The notes under the pieces are model-generated. The model was not told the DNA's origin, did not search any database, and saw only the letters and a program-made list of their open reading frames with translations. A stretch of DNA of 64,000 bases from contig JBAQYF010000004.1 of NCBI GenBank assembly GCA_049299895.1, positions 23,542 to 87,541 on the forward strand, given 5' to 3'. Positions 16,301-25,232 of this stretch are shown here, piece by piece. Position numbers and translations under genes: made by a program. The number at the start of each line of letters is the position of its first letter. The stretch's first letter is position 1. The stretch is from CAIYYO01 sp049299895. GTDB lineage: Archaea > Altiarchaeota > Altiarchaeia > IMC4 > QMZM01.

Positions 16301-16356
16301 CGGTAGGAACGGCAGAGGAGAATTACAAGTTGCTGGACGCTATCTCGAAGATGTGA
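16282..16356 (+). repeat. Right copy of 75-bp hisC 3'-end repeat (candidate attR)
   Basis: An orphan hisC 3' end that still reads NRVRITVGTAEENYKLLDAISKM in the hisC frame. Most differences from 12490-12564 are silent or conservative, so it was once a selected coding sequence, from the resident gene or from a relative's. It now overlaps the end of the STAND-like gene on the plus strand and the end of 16323-16757 on the minus strand. Confidence 0.85.
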
Positions 16357-16757
16357 GTCGTGTCCTCGAATTTCTTCCTGTTAGCCCGTATATCGGCTAA
16401 CACCCGGTTTCTGGGCTTTGATTCAAGGTGCAGGTCCAGCAGCCAGCGATATATCTTCTGCGTCTTCTTGTTTTCCGCAGGGTGCGATTCGCCGTAATGC
16501 GTGCTGAATCTGATCTTTTTCCCGTGGACGAATTCCACGTATTTTTTTGAGTGGTTCCAGCCGCCGATGCGCAGGCCGGTCAGCCATTCATAGGGCAGGT
16601 AGTGAAAGTCCCCGGCCGCTTCCAATATTAGCCTCTTATCAGTGAGATACGCTGCTCTCTTCCGGGGAGTGATATCCAACGGATAGCGCAGCCTGTAGGT
16701 TACGGGGAATGCCAGCAGCACTTCCTCGGACGGCAGGATAGACGGCTTTGAATACAT
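16323..16757 (-). CDS. Conserved protein of unknown function, PH-like fold possible
   Basis: A 144-residue soluble protein. The N-terminal half (ILPSEEVLLAFPVTYRLRYP, then KRAAYLTDKRLILEA, then LPYEWLTGLRIGGWN) has the LTDKRLI-type strand pattern of bacterial PH-like/YdbT-type domains. The second half (KKYVEFVHGKKIRFSTHYGESHPAENKKTQKIYRWLLDLHL) continues the beta pattern and ends in a helix. Its last ten residues are encoded antisense to the hisC-end repeat, suggesting it originally overlapped hisC convergently. No function is assigned. Confidence 0.65.
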   Translation of the reverse strand: MYSKPSILPSEEVLLAFPVTYRLRYPLDITPRKRAAYLTDKRLILEAAGDFHYLPYEWLTGLRIGGWNHSKKYVEFVHGKKIRFSTHYGESHPAENKKTQKIYRWLLDLHLESKPRNRVLADIRANRKKFEDTTHIFEIASSNL

Positions 16758-16812
16758 GATAGTATATAAAACATGAGAATCCGTCTATAAAAACTTAAAG
16801 AGTTCCATCCCT

Positions 16813-18474
16813 CTATCTAAGGGCTCCTTGTAGCAACGGCGGGATGATGATAGTCGTCAGGAAGGACATGGATGCTATCACCGCGTATTCTGCCGCCGTG
16901 AGTATGGGCTCTCCTGAAGAGGTCATCGTGGTTAGGCCGTAGAATCCTATTATCAGAGCGACTTCCCCTCTGGGCACCATGCCTATCCCCACGATGAGAC
17001 TGTCTTTGAAGTTCCCCCCGGTCGCTTTGGTTGCGAATCCGCATGCCAGTATCTTTGTTGCGACAGCTATTAGAGTGATTACGATTATGGGTTCGAGGTT
17101 CGTGAATAGAGCTTGTATGTCCACATACATCCCAAGCGACACGAAGAATATCGGAGTGAACAACGCCTCCAATGGGTAGAAGAGCTTGACCACTTTGTGG
17201 ATTATCCGACTGTAGTTCAAGGTTACCCCTGCGAGAAACGCCCCTACAATGGCGGAAAGCCCTATGATCTCCGCAACATAGGAGTATGAGAGCAGGTAGA
17301 CAAGTACGCCCAGAAAAGTGGTTTTGGATAATTCACCTCCGTTTTCCTCCCCGTCAAAAAGTCTTTTAACGAGGTACTGACCCATCATTATACCTCCCAT
17401 AACATAAACAAATGCCGTAGCGAGGACGCCAAAAAAAGGATACAAGGTCGCAGCATCCAGGCCCGAGGGGTTAGAAGGCAGGTTTTTCACCAGCGACAGA
17501 ACGAGCAAACTCAATATGTCATCTATTACGGCCGCTCCCAGAACTATTTTGGAGAATTCCCGGTCCAGGACGCGGAATTCCTGCAACACTGCTACCGTGA
17601 CACCCACGCTTGTCGCGGTCAGGGCTGCTCCAAGGAACATCGAATATGCAAAGTTGTGGCCTCCCATAGTGGCGTATGCATATCCTCCGATGAACGGGAG
17701 TATCACTCCCGCAAATGCGACCAGGAAATTGCGCCTGTTGAATATCTTGCTTATCTCGGAATGCAGGCCGACCCCGAAAAGCAGGAATATCGAACCGAGC
17801 TTTGCAAAGATCGATACAAAGCTTCCTTCCTCAGTCGGGACAAGGTGCGGTACATAATCCTTCAGGGGGATATTTATGCCGAACGCAGAAAAGAGAGATG
17901 AAACAATAGACGCTATCGGAGGATATGCCGCCGAAATCACGCTGGGACTGATCAATATCCCAAGAACTAGAAGCACCATGACAGCAGGCTGTTTTATGTA
18001 TACCACTAAAAGCTCTGCGGATATTGCGACAAGCAGGATAAAAGAGATTTCGAACCATATCTTCTCGCTCTCAGGCGTGAGGCTTGCATATATGTTCACT
18101 GCACCATTCTCCACTCTGGCAACGCCGATAGATGTTCTATGCCCGTCTGTTATCAGATACAGAGTCCCGTCTATGACTTCCAGTTCAGCGATGTCTTCTC
18201 CGCCCTTAATGACACTGACTGCCTTTTCTCCCGGAACGTTAACGTATATTGCGCCTTTGACCGATTCTGCAAGGGAGTGATTTAACGATTCAAGGCGAGC
18301 CATAAATGCTTCCGGATGGGTGGAATCATCCGCTACCCCATCAAGTCTGAACAGATACTGATCGAAGATGCTTGCCCTGAAAACGGACAGGAACAATAAA
18401 ACAACAAGACCCACGAGTACGTATCTTGCATATGACCTGGCCTTGTGCTGAACGCGTTTAATCTTTTCTTTCAT
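16813..18474 (-). CDS. CPA2-type cation:proton antiporter with N-terminal extracytoplasmic domain
   Basis: A 553-residue protein. A signal-anchor helix (about 18-35, VLVGLVVLLFLSVF) is followed by about 100 polar residues, probably outside the membrane, and then by a 12-13 helix Na+/H+ exchanger core (from about 145). Core features include GSIFLLFGVGLHSEI, GAALTATSVGVTVAVL (the exchanger core helix), AAVIDDILSLLVLS (the paired-Asp helix) and the C-terminal GMVPRGEVALIIG. Typical CPA2 proteins lack the N-terminal domain. It lies in a minus-strand cluster with 18517-19335 and MscS, fitting ion and turgor balance. Confidence 0.85.
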   Translation of the reverse strand: MKEKIKRVQHKARSYARYVLVGLVVLLFLSVFRASIFDQYLFRLDGVADDSTHPEAFMARLESLNHSLAESVKGAIYVNVPGEKAVSVIKGGEDIAELEVIDGTLYLITDGHRTSIGVARVENGAVNIYASLTPESEKIWFEISFILLVAISAELLVVYIKQPAVMVLLVLGILISPSVISAAYPPIASIVSSLFSAFGINIPLKDYVPHLVPTEEGSFVSIFAKLGSIFLLFGVGLHSEISKIFNRRNFLVAFAGVILPFIGGYAYATMGGHNFAYSMFLGAALTATSVGVTVAVLQEFRVLDREFSKIVLGAAVIDDILSLLVLSLVKNLPSNPSGLDAATLYPFFGVLATAFVYVMGGIMMGQYLVKRLFDGEENGGELSKTTFLGVLVYLLSYSYVAEIIGLSAIVGAFLAGVTLNYSRIIHKVVKLFYPLEALFTPIFFVSLGMYVDIQALFTNLEPIIVITLIAVATKILACGFATKATGGNFKDSLIVGIGMVPRGEVALIIGFYGLTTMTSSGEPILTAAEYAVIASMSFLTTIIIPPLLQGALR

Positions 18475-18516
18475 CTTGTTATCTTATATTTAATTCAGGA
18501 AAATAAGTATGACTCT

Positions 18517-19335
18517 TTATCCTTTGCTCCCCATAAAGAGGCTTACTGCGATCCCTGTCAGGAAGGCGACCATCGAGTCAGTCGTAAAATATTCTGTTGA
18601 AAGGAGCTGATTTATGCTGTAGCCGCCCCATAACGCGCCGAGGATGAAAGACAGCAGACCGCCGATGATTAGCACCGCGACGAAATGGCGTATCCCGGTG
18701 TTATAGTTCTGATAGGTCTGCCGTATGAAAAACAGGGCAGCCAGCATGAACGCAAAGAAGAACAACATACCCACGGTGGCATTCGGCGCAGCGACCGTCT
18801 TTGAAGATATCACGCCGAACTCTGCGACTATCAGATAGGCTACCACGACCCCAAGGCTTCTGTCCTTCTTCAGGTTGTCTACAGAGAACACTTCTTCACT
18901 GCTGAAGGCCGGGGATTGAGTTTCCGCTTCGGGGCCTTTTGCCGTTTCTTTGGCTTTTTCTTCCGGGACCTCTTTCTCCGCCCCTGCTTTCTTGACTGAT
19001 ACGAAGAGGGCGTTCAACGCAAGGATCATGGCAAGGATGCCCCCTATTAGCCCAAGTCCGCCGAGGAAGAGGTTGTCATTTGTCATCCCCTCTGATGCAA
19101 GTTTTTCGCTCATATACTGGGCGAACTGGTATGATGCCAGGGATACGATTACCAGGAGTATGAGACGCTTCAATAATAATATAAACAGTGTTGTCAGGGC
19201 TTGGACCAGCAATACGAGGAAGTAGAACCCTATTAACACTGCGGATACCGCGAATACGTCGCCTGTAAGGGCTTTAGACAGGAGGTCCTGAAGGAAGCCC
19301 GATAAGGGCCCCCATACGCCTGATTCAATTGCCAT
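18517..19335 (-). CDS. Polytopic membrane protein of unknown function
   Basis: A 272-residue protein with an N-terminal group of three spans (AVSAVLIGFYFLVLLV, LFILLLKRLILLVIVSL and LGGLGLIGGILAMILALNA), an acidic cytoplasmic linker (EKEVPEEKAKETAKGPEAE, about 123-141) and four more spans. No transporter signature is recognised. It sits between MscS (43 bp upstream) and a CPA2 antiporter (43 bp downstream) on the same strand, so a role in ion or osmotic homeostasis is inferred from context only. Confidence 0.7.
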   Translation of the reverse strand: MAIESGVWGPLSGFLQDLLSKALTGDVFAVSAVLIGFYFLVLLVQALTTLFILLLKRLILLVIVSLASYQFAQYMSEKLASEGMTNDNLFLGGLGLIGGILAMILALNALFVSVKKAGAEKEVPEEKAKETAKGPEAETQSPAFSSEEVFSVDNLKKDRSLGVVVAYLIVAEFGVISSKTVAAPNATVGMLFFFAFMLAALFFIRQTYQNYNTGIRHFVAVLIIGGLLSFILGALWGGYSINQLLSTEYFTTDSMVAFLTGIAVSLFMGSKG

Positions 19336-19378
19336 ACCTGATTATTTATGAGCACAGAAGAAAAGATGCTGCCAAATC

Positions 19379-20467
19379 TTACCTGTTCAGTAGTATCGTC
19401 TGAGTGGGGTAGGCAAACTCTATTCCCTCTTTTTCGAACCGGTCTTTCAGCGCGAAGTTGATCATCTGCTGTATGTCCATATATCGGTTATAGTCTCCGC
19501 TATCGACATAATAGACTACTTCGAAGTTCAGGGAGAAATCTCCGAAGGCTTTGAAGTGCACCCTGTCCAGTTTGGAACCTGGTATATTCTCAAAGATCAC
19601 TTTCACGATCTCTATAACCTTTTTCATCTTCTCGGCGGACGTCCCGTATACGACGCCGAAATTAAATTGCACCCTCCGCTTTTCCATCCGTTTATAATTG
19701 TTTATACGGGTGGAGACAAGCTCCCTGTTGGAGATGATTATCTCCTGCCCCCAGAGACTCTCCAGTCTCGTGGTCTGTATGCCTATTTTCTTCACCGACC
19801 CCATATCCTCGCCCACGATTATGAAGTCTCCGACCTTGAAAGGCTTGTCAAAATATATCGAGAACGAGGCGAATATGTCACTTAATACGTTCTGCAGGGC
19901 TATCGCCACCGCAAGGCCACCGATCCCCAGGCCCGCTATCAGCGCGGAGATGTCATAACCGAGGTTTTGAAGGATCAATAGGACCGCGATCCCCCACAAC
20001 ACACCGTCCATTATCTTGCACAGCAGCTGAATAAGGGATGTGTCTGCGTCTTTTTCTTCCTCCTGCCTTTTTTTTATAAGTATTTTAGAGGAGAAATCAA
20101 TAATCTCTTGGAATGCCCGTATCACATAATAAGTCAGGCCGATCAGAAACAGATAATATATAACACTGTCTATGAACCTGGGCAGCTGCACAAACCGGGT
20201 GGCTATGTATAGGGATACTACAACGTAAAAATTCCAGCCCACCCGGTCTATGATCTCCACGAACAGATCATCGTACTGGTTTGCGGTCTTCTCGGAGATC
20301 TTTCGAAGCTTCCCCAGGATGATTGTTTTGAATATCTTCAACGATATGGCAGAGGCTATGAAGACGACTAATGAGATCAGATAGTCTTGTCCGTTGACCG
20401 CCAAGTAATCAAGGACTTTGTTATAATCAAAAAAAGAACCCAGCACCTGCGTAAAATCTGTTGCCAT
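19379..20467 (-). CDS. mscS: MscS-family mechanosensitive channel
   Basis: A 362-residue protein with four or five N-terminal helices, then the MscS pore helix and beta domain: GLGIGGLAVAIALQNVLSDIFASFSIYFDKPFKVGDFI (about 175-212) with the Gly/Ala-rich TM3. The soluble part includes GIQTTRLESLWGQEIIISNREL and ends with FEKEGIEFAYPTQTI, the characteristic C-terminal motif. It releases solutes on hypo-osmotic shock. First gene of the minus-strand unit that continues with 18517-19335 and the antiporter. Confidence 0.95.
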   Translation of the reverse strand: MATDFTQVLGSFFDYNKVLDYLAVNGQDYLISLVVFIASAISLKIFKTIILGKLRKISEKTANQYDDLFVEIIDRVGWNFYVVVSLYIATRFVQLPRFIDSVIYYLFLIGLTYYVIRAFQEIIDFSSKILIKKRQEEEKDADTSLIQLLCKIMDGVLWGIAVLLILQNLGYDISALIAGLGIGGLAVAIALQNVLSDIFASFSIYFDKPFKVGDFIIVGEDMGSVKKIGIQTTRLESLWGQEIIISNRELVSTRINNYKRMEKRRVQFNFGVVYGTSAEKMKKVIEIVKVIFENIPGSKLDRVHFKAFGDFSLNFEVVYYVDSGDYNRYMDIQQMINFALKDRFEKEGIEFAYPTQTILLNR

Positions 20468-20558
20468 ATGAAAAATAAAAAATTCAGCAGATAAAAATCA
20501 AACAAGAGCTCTGGCAAGAGAATAGCGCTTATTAACCTGAAAATGTAATTTTGTCAAC

Positions 20559-21955
20559 GTGGAGAAGGGAGCCAAAGAAAAGAACGAGCCGGACGCCATT
20601 TCAGAAAAATTATCATTGAATCCAAGAGGCTTGACGGCGCAGGAAGCATTAACCGGGCTCAATGAAAACGGTTACAACGAGATAATCGAAAAAAAGCAAA
20701 GCTTTGTATTAAAGTTTCTCGGCTTCTTCTGGGGCCCTATTCCCCTGATGATAGAGGTTGCGGCCATAATATCCGCGCTTATAAGCTACTGGGCTGATTT
20801 TTTCATAATAACTTTCCTCCTTATTCTGAATGCGGGAATCGGATTCTGACAGGAATACAAGGCCGACAATGCCATAGAGCCCTCAAAAAGAAGCTCGCTC
20901 TTACTGCGAGGGTGCTGCGCGACGGCGCTTGGATCGAGAAGCCTTCCAGGGAGATAGTCCCAGGAGACATTATTCGGATGCGTTTCGGAGACATCATTCC
21001 TGCGGACGTAGAACTTTTCAGCGGCGAGTACCTGCTGGTCAACGAGTCCATGCTGACAGGCGAGTCCCTGCCTGCAGAAAAACACCCGGGAGATGCCGCC
21101 TACTCCGGCTCAGTGGTAAAGCAGGGAGAGATGAATGGTTTTGTTACTGCGACAGGCGCAAGAACCTTCTTCGGGAAGACGACCATGCTCATGGAAGAAA
21201 CAAAGACGAGCTACTTCCAGAAGGCTGTTGTTAAGATCGGCGATTATCTGATAGTGATCGCTGTGTTCCTCGTAGCGGTCGTGTTCCTTGTGGGCCTTTT
21301 TCGGCATGAGAGCTTTGCTCAACTGCTCCAGTTCTCTCTTGTGCTGATCGTCGCCGCTATTCCTGCGGCTTTGCCGGTTGTCCTTTCTGTTACCATGGCG
21401 GTGGGTGCTGCGGATCTTGCAAAAAAAGAAGCGGTTGTAAGAAAGCTTGTATCGATAGAGGAGATGGCTGGAAACGACATATTATGCTCCGACAAGACCG
21501 GCACAATCACTAAGAACGAGCTGACTGTTGCGGATATAACCCACCTGCCGGGACTTGATGAAACAGACCTTCTCGTCTGCGCCGTGATGGCGTCGAGAGA
21601 AGAGGACAAAGACCCGATAGACGATGCGATAATCTCGGAATCCCGGAAAAGACAAGGGGTCTGCCTGGAATTGAAGGCGTGCATCCAAACATACTACAGG
21701 CCCTTCGACCCGGTCTCAAAGAAGACCGAAGCTGGGTACACCGATTCCAAAGGAGCGCAATGCAGGGCGCGAAAGGAGCGCCCAGGTGATAATGTCTCTT
21801 GCGGAATGCGGCGCAGAAGAAAAAAATAAATCCGACGGGATATGCATTGAATACGCATCCAGAGGATACAGAACGCTCGCGATCGCGAAGACCGACGCCA
21901 AAGGAAAGTGGCGTCTTGCAGGATTCATCGCATTATACAATCCCCCAGGGAGGAT
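20559..21955 (+). pseudogene. P-type (plasma-membrane H+-ATPase-like) cation ATPase, decayed and truncated
   Basis: Starts at a GTG with a normal N-terminus (LNPRGLTAQEALTGLNENGYNEI). A TGA at 20847-20849 stands where the family has Trp (GF-W-QEYKADNA), and one base is lost at about 20880. The frame resumes with RVLRDGAWIEKPSREIVPGDI and retains LTGESLP and the phosphorylation site CSDKTGTITKNELT. Two more shifts occur around 21740-21785. Sequence continues to GFIALYNPP, then the nucleotide-domain remainder and C-terminal helices are gone, fused to the trehalose synthase remnant. Multiple lesions rule out simple recoding. Confidence 0.9.
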
Positions 21956-21959
21956 ACTG

Positions 21960-22976
21960 CATGGCAGCCCCGACTTCTTTATAATCACGAAGAAATTCCA
22001 CAATGCACTGCAGGGGGAGCGCATTAATCTTTCCGACAGAAAAAAAGAGATGTACCACGAAACAAACAGATGTTTTTCAGTAATTACGCATATAGAAGAC
22101 CATGACCTTGTCGTCGTCGTGCACGACCCGCAGCCTCTTCCGCTGATAGATTTTTACGAAAAAAAGCAGCAGTGGATATTCAGATGTCATGTGGACCTGT
22201 CTAATCCGAATCGCGAGACTTGGAACTATATGAGGACATACGTAGAAAAGTACGACAGATTCGTCGTCTCCAGAGAGGAGTACAAAAAAAGACCTGAAAA
22301 TCCCGCAGAGCATCGTGCATCCGGCGATAGACCCTTTGTTCCACAAGAACAAGGAACTGTCAGAAAAGGAGATACGCAAATACCTCTCGAAATACGGGAT
22401 AGACCAAAACAAGCCGATCATCTCGCAGGTATCCAGGTTCGATAAATGGAAAGACCCCCCTGGGAGTCGTACGGGTCTTTGAAAAGGTAAGAGACAAGAA
22501 AGACTGCACTTTAGTACTGCTCGGTTCGCTCGCTTCAGACGACCCGGAAGGGCTTGGGATCCAAGAAAAAGTGATGGAGCGAGTGGTAAAAAGCAAATAC
22601 AAAGATGACATGAAGATCCTGCTTATAGAAAACGATGTGCTGGCAAACTGCCTTCAGCGCGCTTCCAGTGTAGTTATTCAGAAATCGCTCAAGGAAGGGT
22701 TCAGCCTCACGGTCTCCGAAGCGCTCTACAAAGGAACGCCCGTCGTCGCCTCCAAAACCGGAGGCATACCTCTGCAGGTCATAGACGGCAAGAACGGTTT
22801 CCTGGATCACCCCCTGGATACAATCGGATTCTCCAAGAGCATAATCCGCATAATGGAGAATGATCTGCTCAGAAAAGAAATGGGCGCGAACGGAAAATAG
22901 CACGTGACGAAGAATTTTCTAATAACACGGCTCATGCTCGACTGGTTCGACATATTTGACAGCCACCTGGGTTGAA
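21960..22976 (+). pseudogene. Trehalose glycosyltransferring synthase (TreT-like), decayed
   Basis: Homology to GT4 trehalose synthase TreT begins inside the frame of the previous gene: FFIITKKFHNALQGE, VVVHDPQPLPLIDFYEKK and FRCHVDLSNPNRETW. After a shift near 22286 it continues as IPQSIVHPAIDPLFHKN and ISQVSRFDKWKDP, and after another near 22460 as GVVRVFEKVRDKKDC, SLKEGFSLTVSEALYKGTPV and GGIPLQVIDGKNGF. A TAG at about 22898 interrupts the C-terminus, which still reads NFLITRLMLDWFDIFDSHL before the TGA at 22976. The first 90-100 residues are missing. The intact trehalose-6-P synthase/phosphatase next door may have made it redundant. Confidence 0.9.
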
Positions 22977-23021
22977 AAACAAATGCGGAGCATATATAAC
23001 ACCTCAATCGCAAAATAACAT

Positions 23022-25223
23022 ATGAGGCTGGTGATAGTTTCCAACAGGCTGCCTTACACCGTCAGCGAAAAGGAGGGATCCTTTGTCTTCGAAAAGAGCA
23101 CAGGCGGTCTTGCTACCGGTCTTGGTTCGTATCTGGATACGCTGAAAAAAAACCCTGAAGGAGACGAACATGTCTGGATCGGCTGGCCCGGAATGGATGT
23201 CCCCGAAGAAAGAAAGGCAGACATTACCCGCATCTCCAGAGAGAAATACAAATGCCATCCCGTCTACATCAGCGAAAAACAGATGGAAGAGTTCTACGAA
23301 GGGTTCTGCAACAAGACTATATGGCCGCTATTCCATTATTTTCCTCTTCTGACGACCTATGACGAAAAGTATTGGAAGAGCTATCAGGACATAAACGAGG
23401 TATTCTGCAATGCGGTAATGGAAGTGATCTCCTCTGACGACGTCTTATGGATACACGACTATCATTTGATGCTTCTGCCGGGCCTTATAAGAGAAAGGAT
23501 GCCGAACGCGAAGATAGGTTTCTTCCTGCACATACCGTTCCCGACATACGAAATATACCGCCTCCTCCCCAGGACATGGAGAAGAGAAATACTGGAAGGC
23601 CTGCTCGGGGCAGACCTCATAGGAGTCCATACGCAGGATTACACACAGTACTTCCTCAGATGCGTGATGCGCATACTGGGTCTCGACCACAGCATAGGGA
23701 AGATATACAACACGGAAAGGACTGTTCGTGCAGACACCTTTCCCATGGGCATCGAATACAAAAAGTTCTGCAACGCTACGGGCGAACCTGCGACAATAAG
23801 GGAGAAAGAGGATCTGAAGAAAGCCTTCGTCAACCGTAAAGTCATCCTGTCCATAGACCGCCTTGATTATTCGAAGGGCATAACAAACAGGCTCGCAGGC
23901 TATGAGAAGTTCCTTGAGAACAATCCTTCATGGCATAAAAAAACGATCCTCTGCCTGAATCTCGTCCCGTCCAGAACCGGAGTAGAACAGTACCAGCAGA
24001 TGAAAAGGCAAATAGACGAATACATCGGAAGGATAAACGGCAAATTCGGATCCCCGGACTGGACGCCGATATCGTACAGCTATTCGGCACTGACACCCGA
24101 ATCCCTGTCTGCGTTATATTCCATAAGCGACGTTGCTCTCGTGACCCCGCTGCGGGACGGCATGAACCTTATAGCAAAAGAATACATAGCATCAAGAGAA
24201 AAAGAAAAAGGAGTGCTCATACTAAGCGAGATGGCGGGCGCATCAAAAGAGCTTGGTGAAGCGATCATAATAAACCCTAACCACAAAGAAGAAATCGCTC
24301 TCGCAATAAAAGAAGCGCTCGAGATGCCGACAGAAGAACAGATCAAAAGGAACCGGGCGATGCAGGAACGACTGCAGAGATACAACGTTATACACTGGGC
24401 GGAAGACTTTCTCTCAGAACTTTCATTAACAAAGGAAGAGCAGTGTAAATTCGAATCATGCCTCCTCTCGGAAAGCGTAAGACAAACACAGATCGAAGAA
24501 TATCTCAAAGCGTCCCGGAGGCTTTTGCTCCTGGACTATGACGGAGTGCTTGCGCCTTTCTCGACAGACCCTCAACAGGCCAAACCCGCAGAAGACGTGA
24601 TCGCATTATTGAGACGGCTTACATCCGATCCCCGCAACACCGTTGCGATCATAAGCGGAAGGGACAGAAAGACGCTTACAGAGTGGTTCGGAAAATTGGA
24701 TATCGGACTCGTAGCCGAGCACGGGGCATTCATAAGGGAGAAAACGGGCGAATGGACCACAGCACGCCCCCTGAACACCGAATGGAAGCCAAAGGTCTGC
24801 ACCGTCCTTCGAAGATACATAGACAGGGTTCCGGGTTCTTTCATAGAGGAAAAGGAGTATTCTCTGGCATGGCATTACCGCAGCGCAGACCCGGAATTCG
24901 CCTCCCAGCGGGCTAAAGAGTTGACCGACAACCTGCTCGCGCTTACAGCAACGATCGAGCTGCAAGTCCTGCAGGGGAACAAAGTGGTCGAGGTCAGGAC
25001 GGCCGGGATCAACAAAGGCAGCGCAGCACTGCACTTCCAGGGCCAGGAGCGATATGATTACATAATGGCGATAGGGGATGACTGGACGGACGAAGACATG
25101 TTCAAGGCCCTTCCAAAAACCGCATGCACGATAAAAGTTGGAATGAATCCTTCCTATTCACGGTACAACCTTCACAATTACAGGGAAGCGCAGAAGCTCT
25201 TGATGGCGATGGCTGAAAGATGA
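23022..25223 (+). CDS. otsAB: Bifunctional trehalose-6-phosphate synthase/phosphatase
   Basis: A 733-residue fusion. Residues 1 to about 470 are OtsA (GT20): VSNRLPYTV, the N-terminal glycine segment STGGLATGLGSYL, GFFLHIPFPTYEIYRLLPR, SIDRLDYSKGITNRL and PLRDGMNLIAKEYIA. Residues from about 495 are OtsB, a HAD phosphatase with nucleophile motif LLLDYDGVLAPF, IISGRDRKTL and the acidic IGDDWTDEDMF. It makes trehalose from UDP- or GDP-glucose and glucose-6-phosphate, a compatible solute. It is followed after 9 bp by a ClC channel, consistent with an osmotic operon. The ATG at 23022 is clear. Confidence 0.95.
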   Translation: MRLVIVSNRLPYTVSEKEGSFVFEKSTGGLATGLGSYLDTLKKNPEGDEHVWIGWPGMDVPEERKADITRISREKYKCHPVYISEKQMEEFYEGFCNKTIWPLFHYFPLLTTYDEKYWKSYQDINEVFCNAVMEVISSDDVLWIHDYHLMLLPGLIRERMPNAKIGFFLHIPFPTYEIYRLLPRTWRREILEGLLGADLIGVHTQDYTQYFLRCVMRILGLDHSIGKIYNTERTVRADTFPMGIEYKKFCNATGEPATIREKEDLKKAFVNRKVILSIDRLDYSKGITNRLAGYEKFLENNPSWHKKTILCLNLVPSRTGVEQYQQMKRQIDEYIGRINGKFGSPDWTPISYSYSALTPESLSALYSISDVALVTPLRDGMNLIAKEYIASREKEKGVLILSEMAGASKELGEAIIINPNHKEEIALAIKEALEMPTEEQIKRNRAMQERLQRYNVIHWAEDFLSELSLTKEEQCKFESCLLSESVRQTQIEEYLKASRRLLLLDYDGVLAPFSTDPQQAKPAEDVIALLRRLTSDPRNTVAIISGRDRKTLTEWFGKLDIGLVAEHGAFIREKTGEWTTARPLNTEWKPKVCTVLRRYIDRVPGSFIEEKEYSLAWHYRSADPEFASQRAKELTDNLLALTATIELQVLQGNKVVEVRTAGINKGSAALHFQGQERYDYIMAIGDDWTDEDMFKALPKTACTIKVGMNPSYSRYNLHNYREAQKLLMAMAER

Positions 25224-25232
25224 ATTAAGAAA

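Larger units (their letters stand above)
12565..16356. mobile_element. Two-ATPase genomic island inserted at the hisC 3' end
   Basis: About 3.8 kb bounded by hisC-end repeats. Inside are two AT-rich genes (12652-13854 and 13859-16300) whose codon use (AAA, ATA, TTA and GAA rich) differs from the surrounding genes. A strong inverted-repeat promoter lies at 12611-12646. No integrase, transposase or terminal inverted repeat is visible, so it would have to move in trans or has lost its recombinase. The structure supports integration; the mechanism is inferred. Confidence 0.65.

Noticed and set aside
12565..16356. Classical transposon for the two-ATPase island
   Set aside because: No terminal inverted repeats, no short target duplication and no transposase; the repeats are gene-end copies, which fits integration rather than transposition.
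20559..22976. Stop-codon recoding (TGA as Trp, TAG as pyrrolysine) in the P-type ATPase and TreT
   Set aside because: Several one-base frameshifts and large deletions accompany the stops, so decay explains all lesions; no other gene in the window shows in-frame TGA or TAG.
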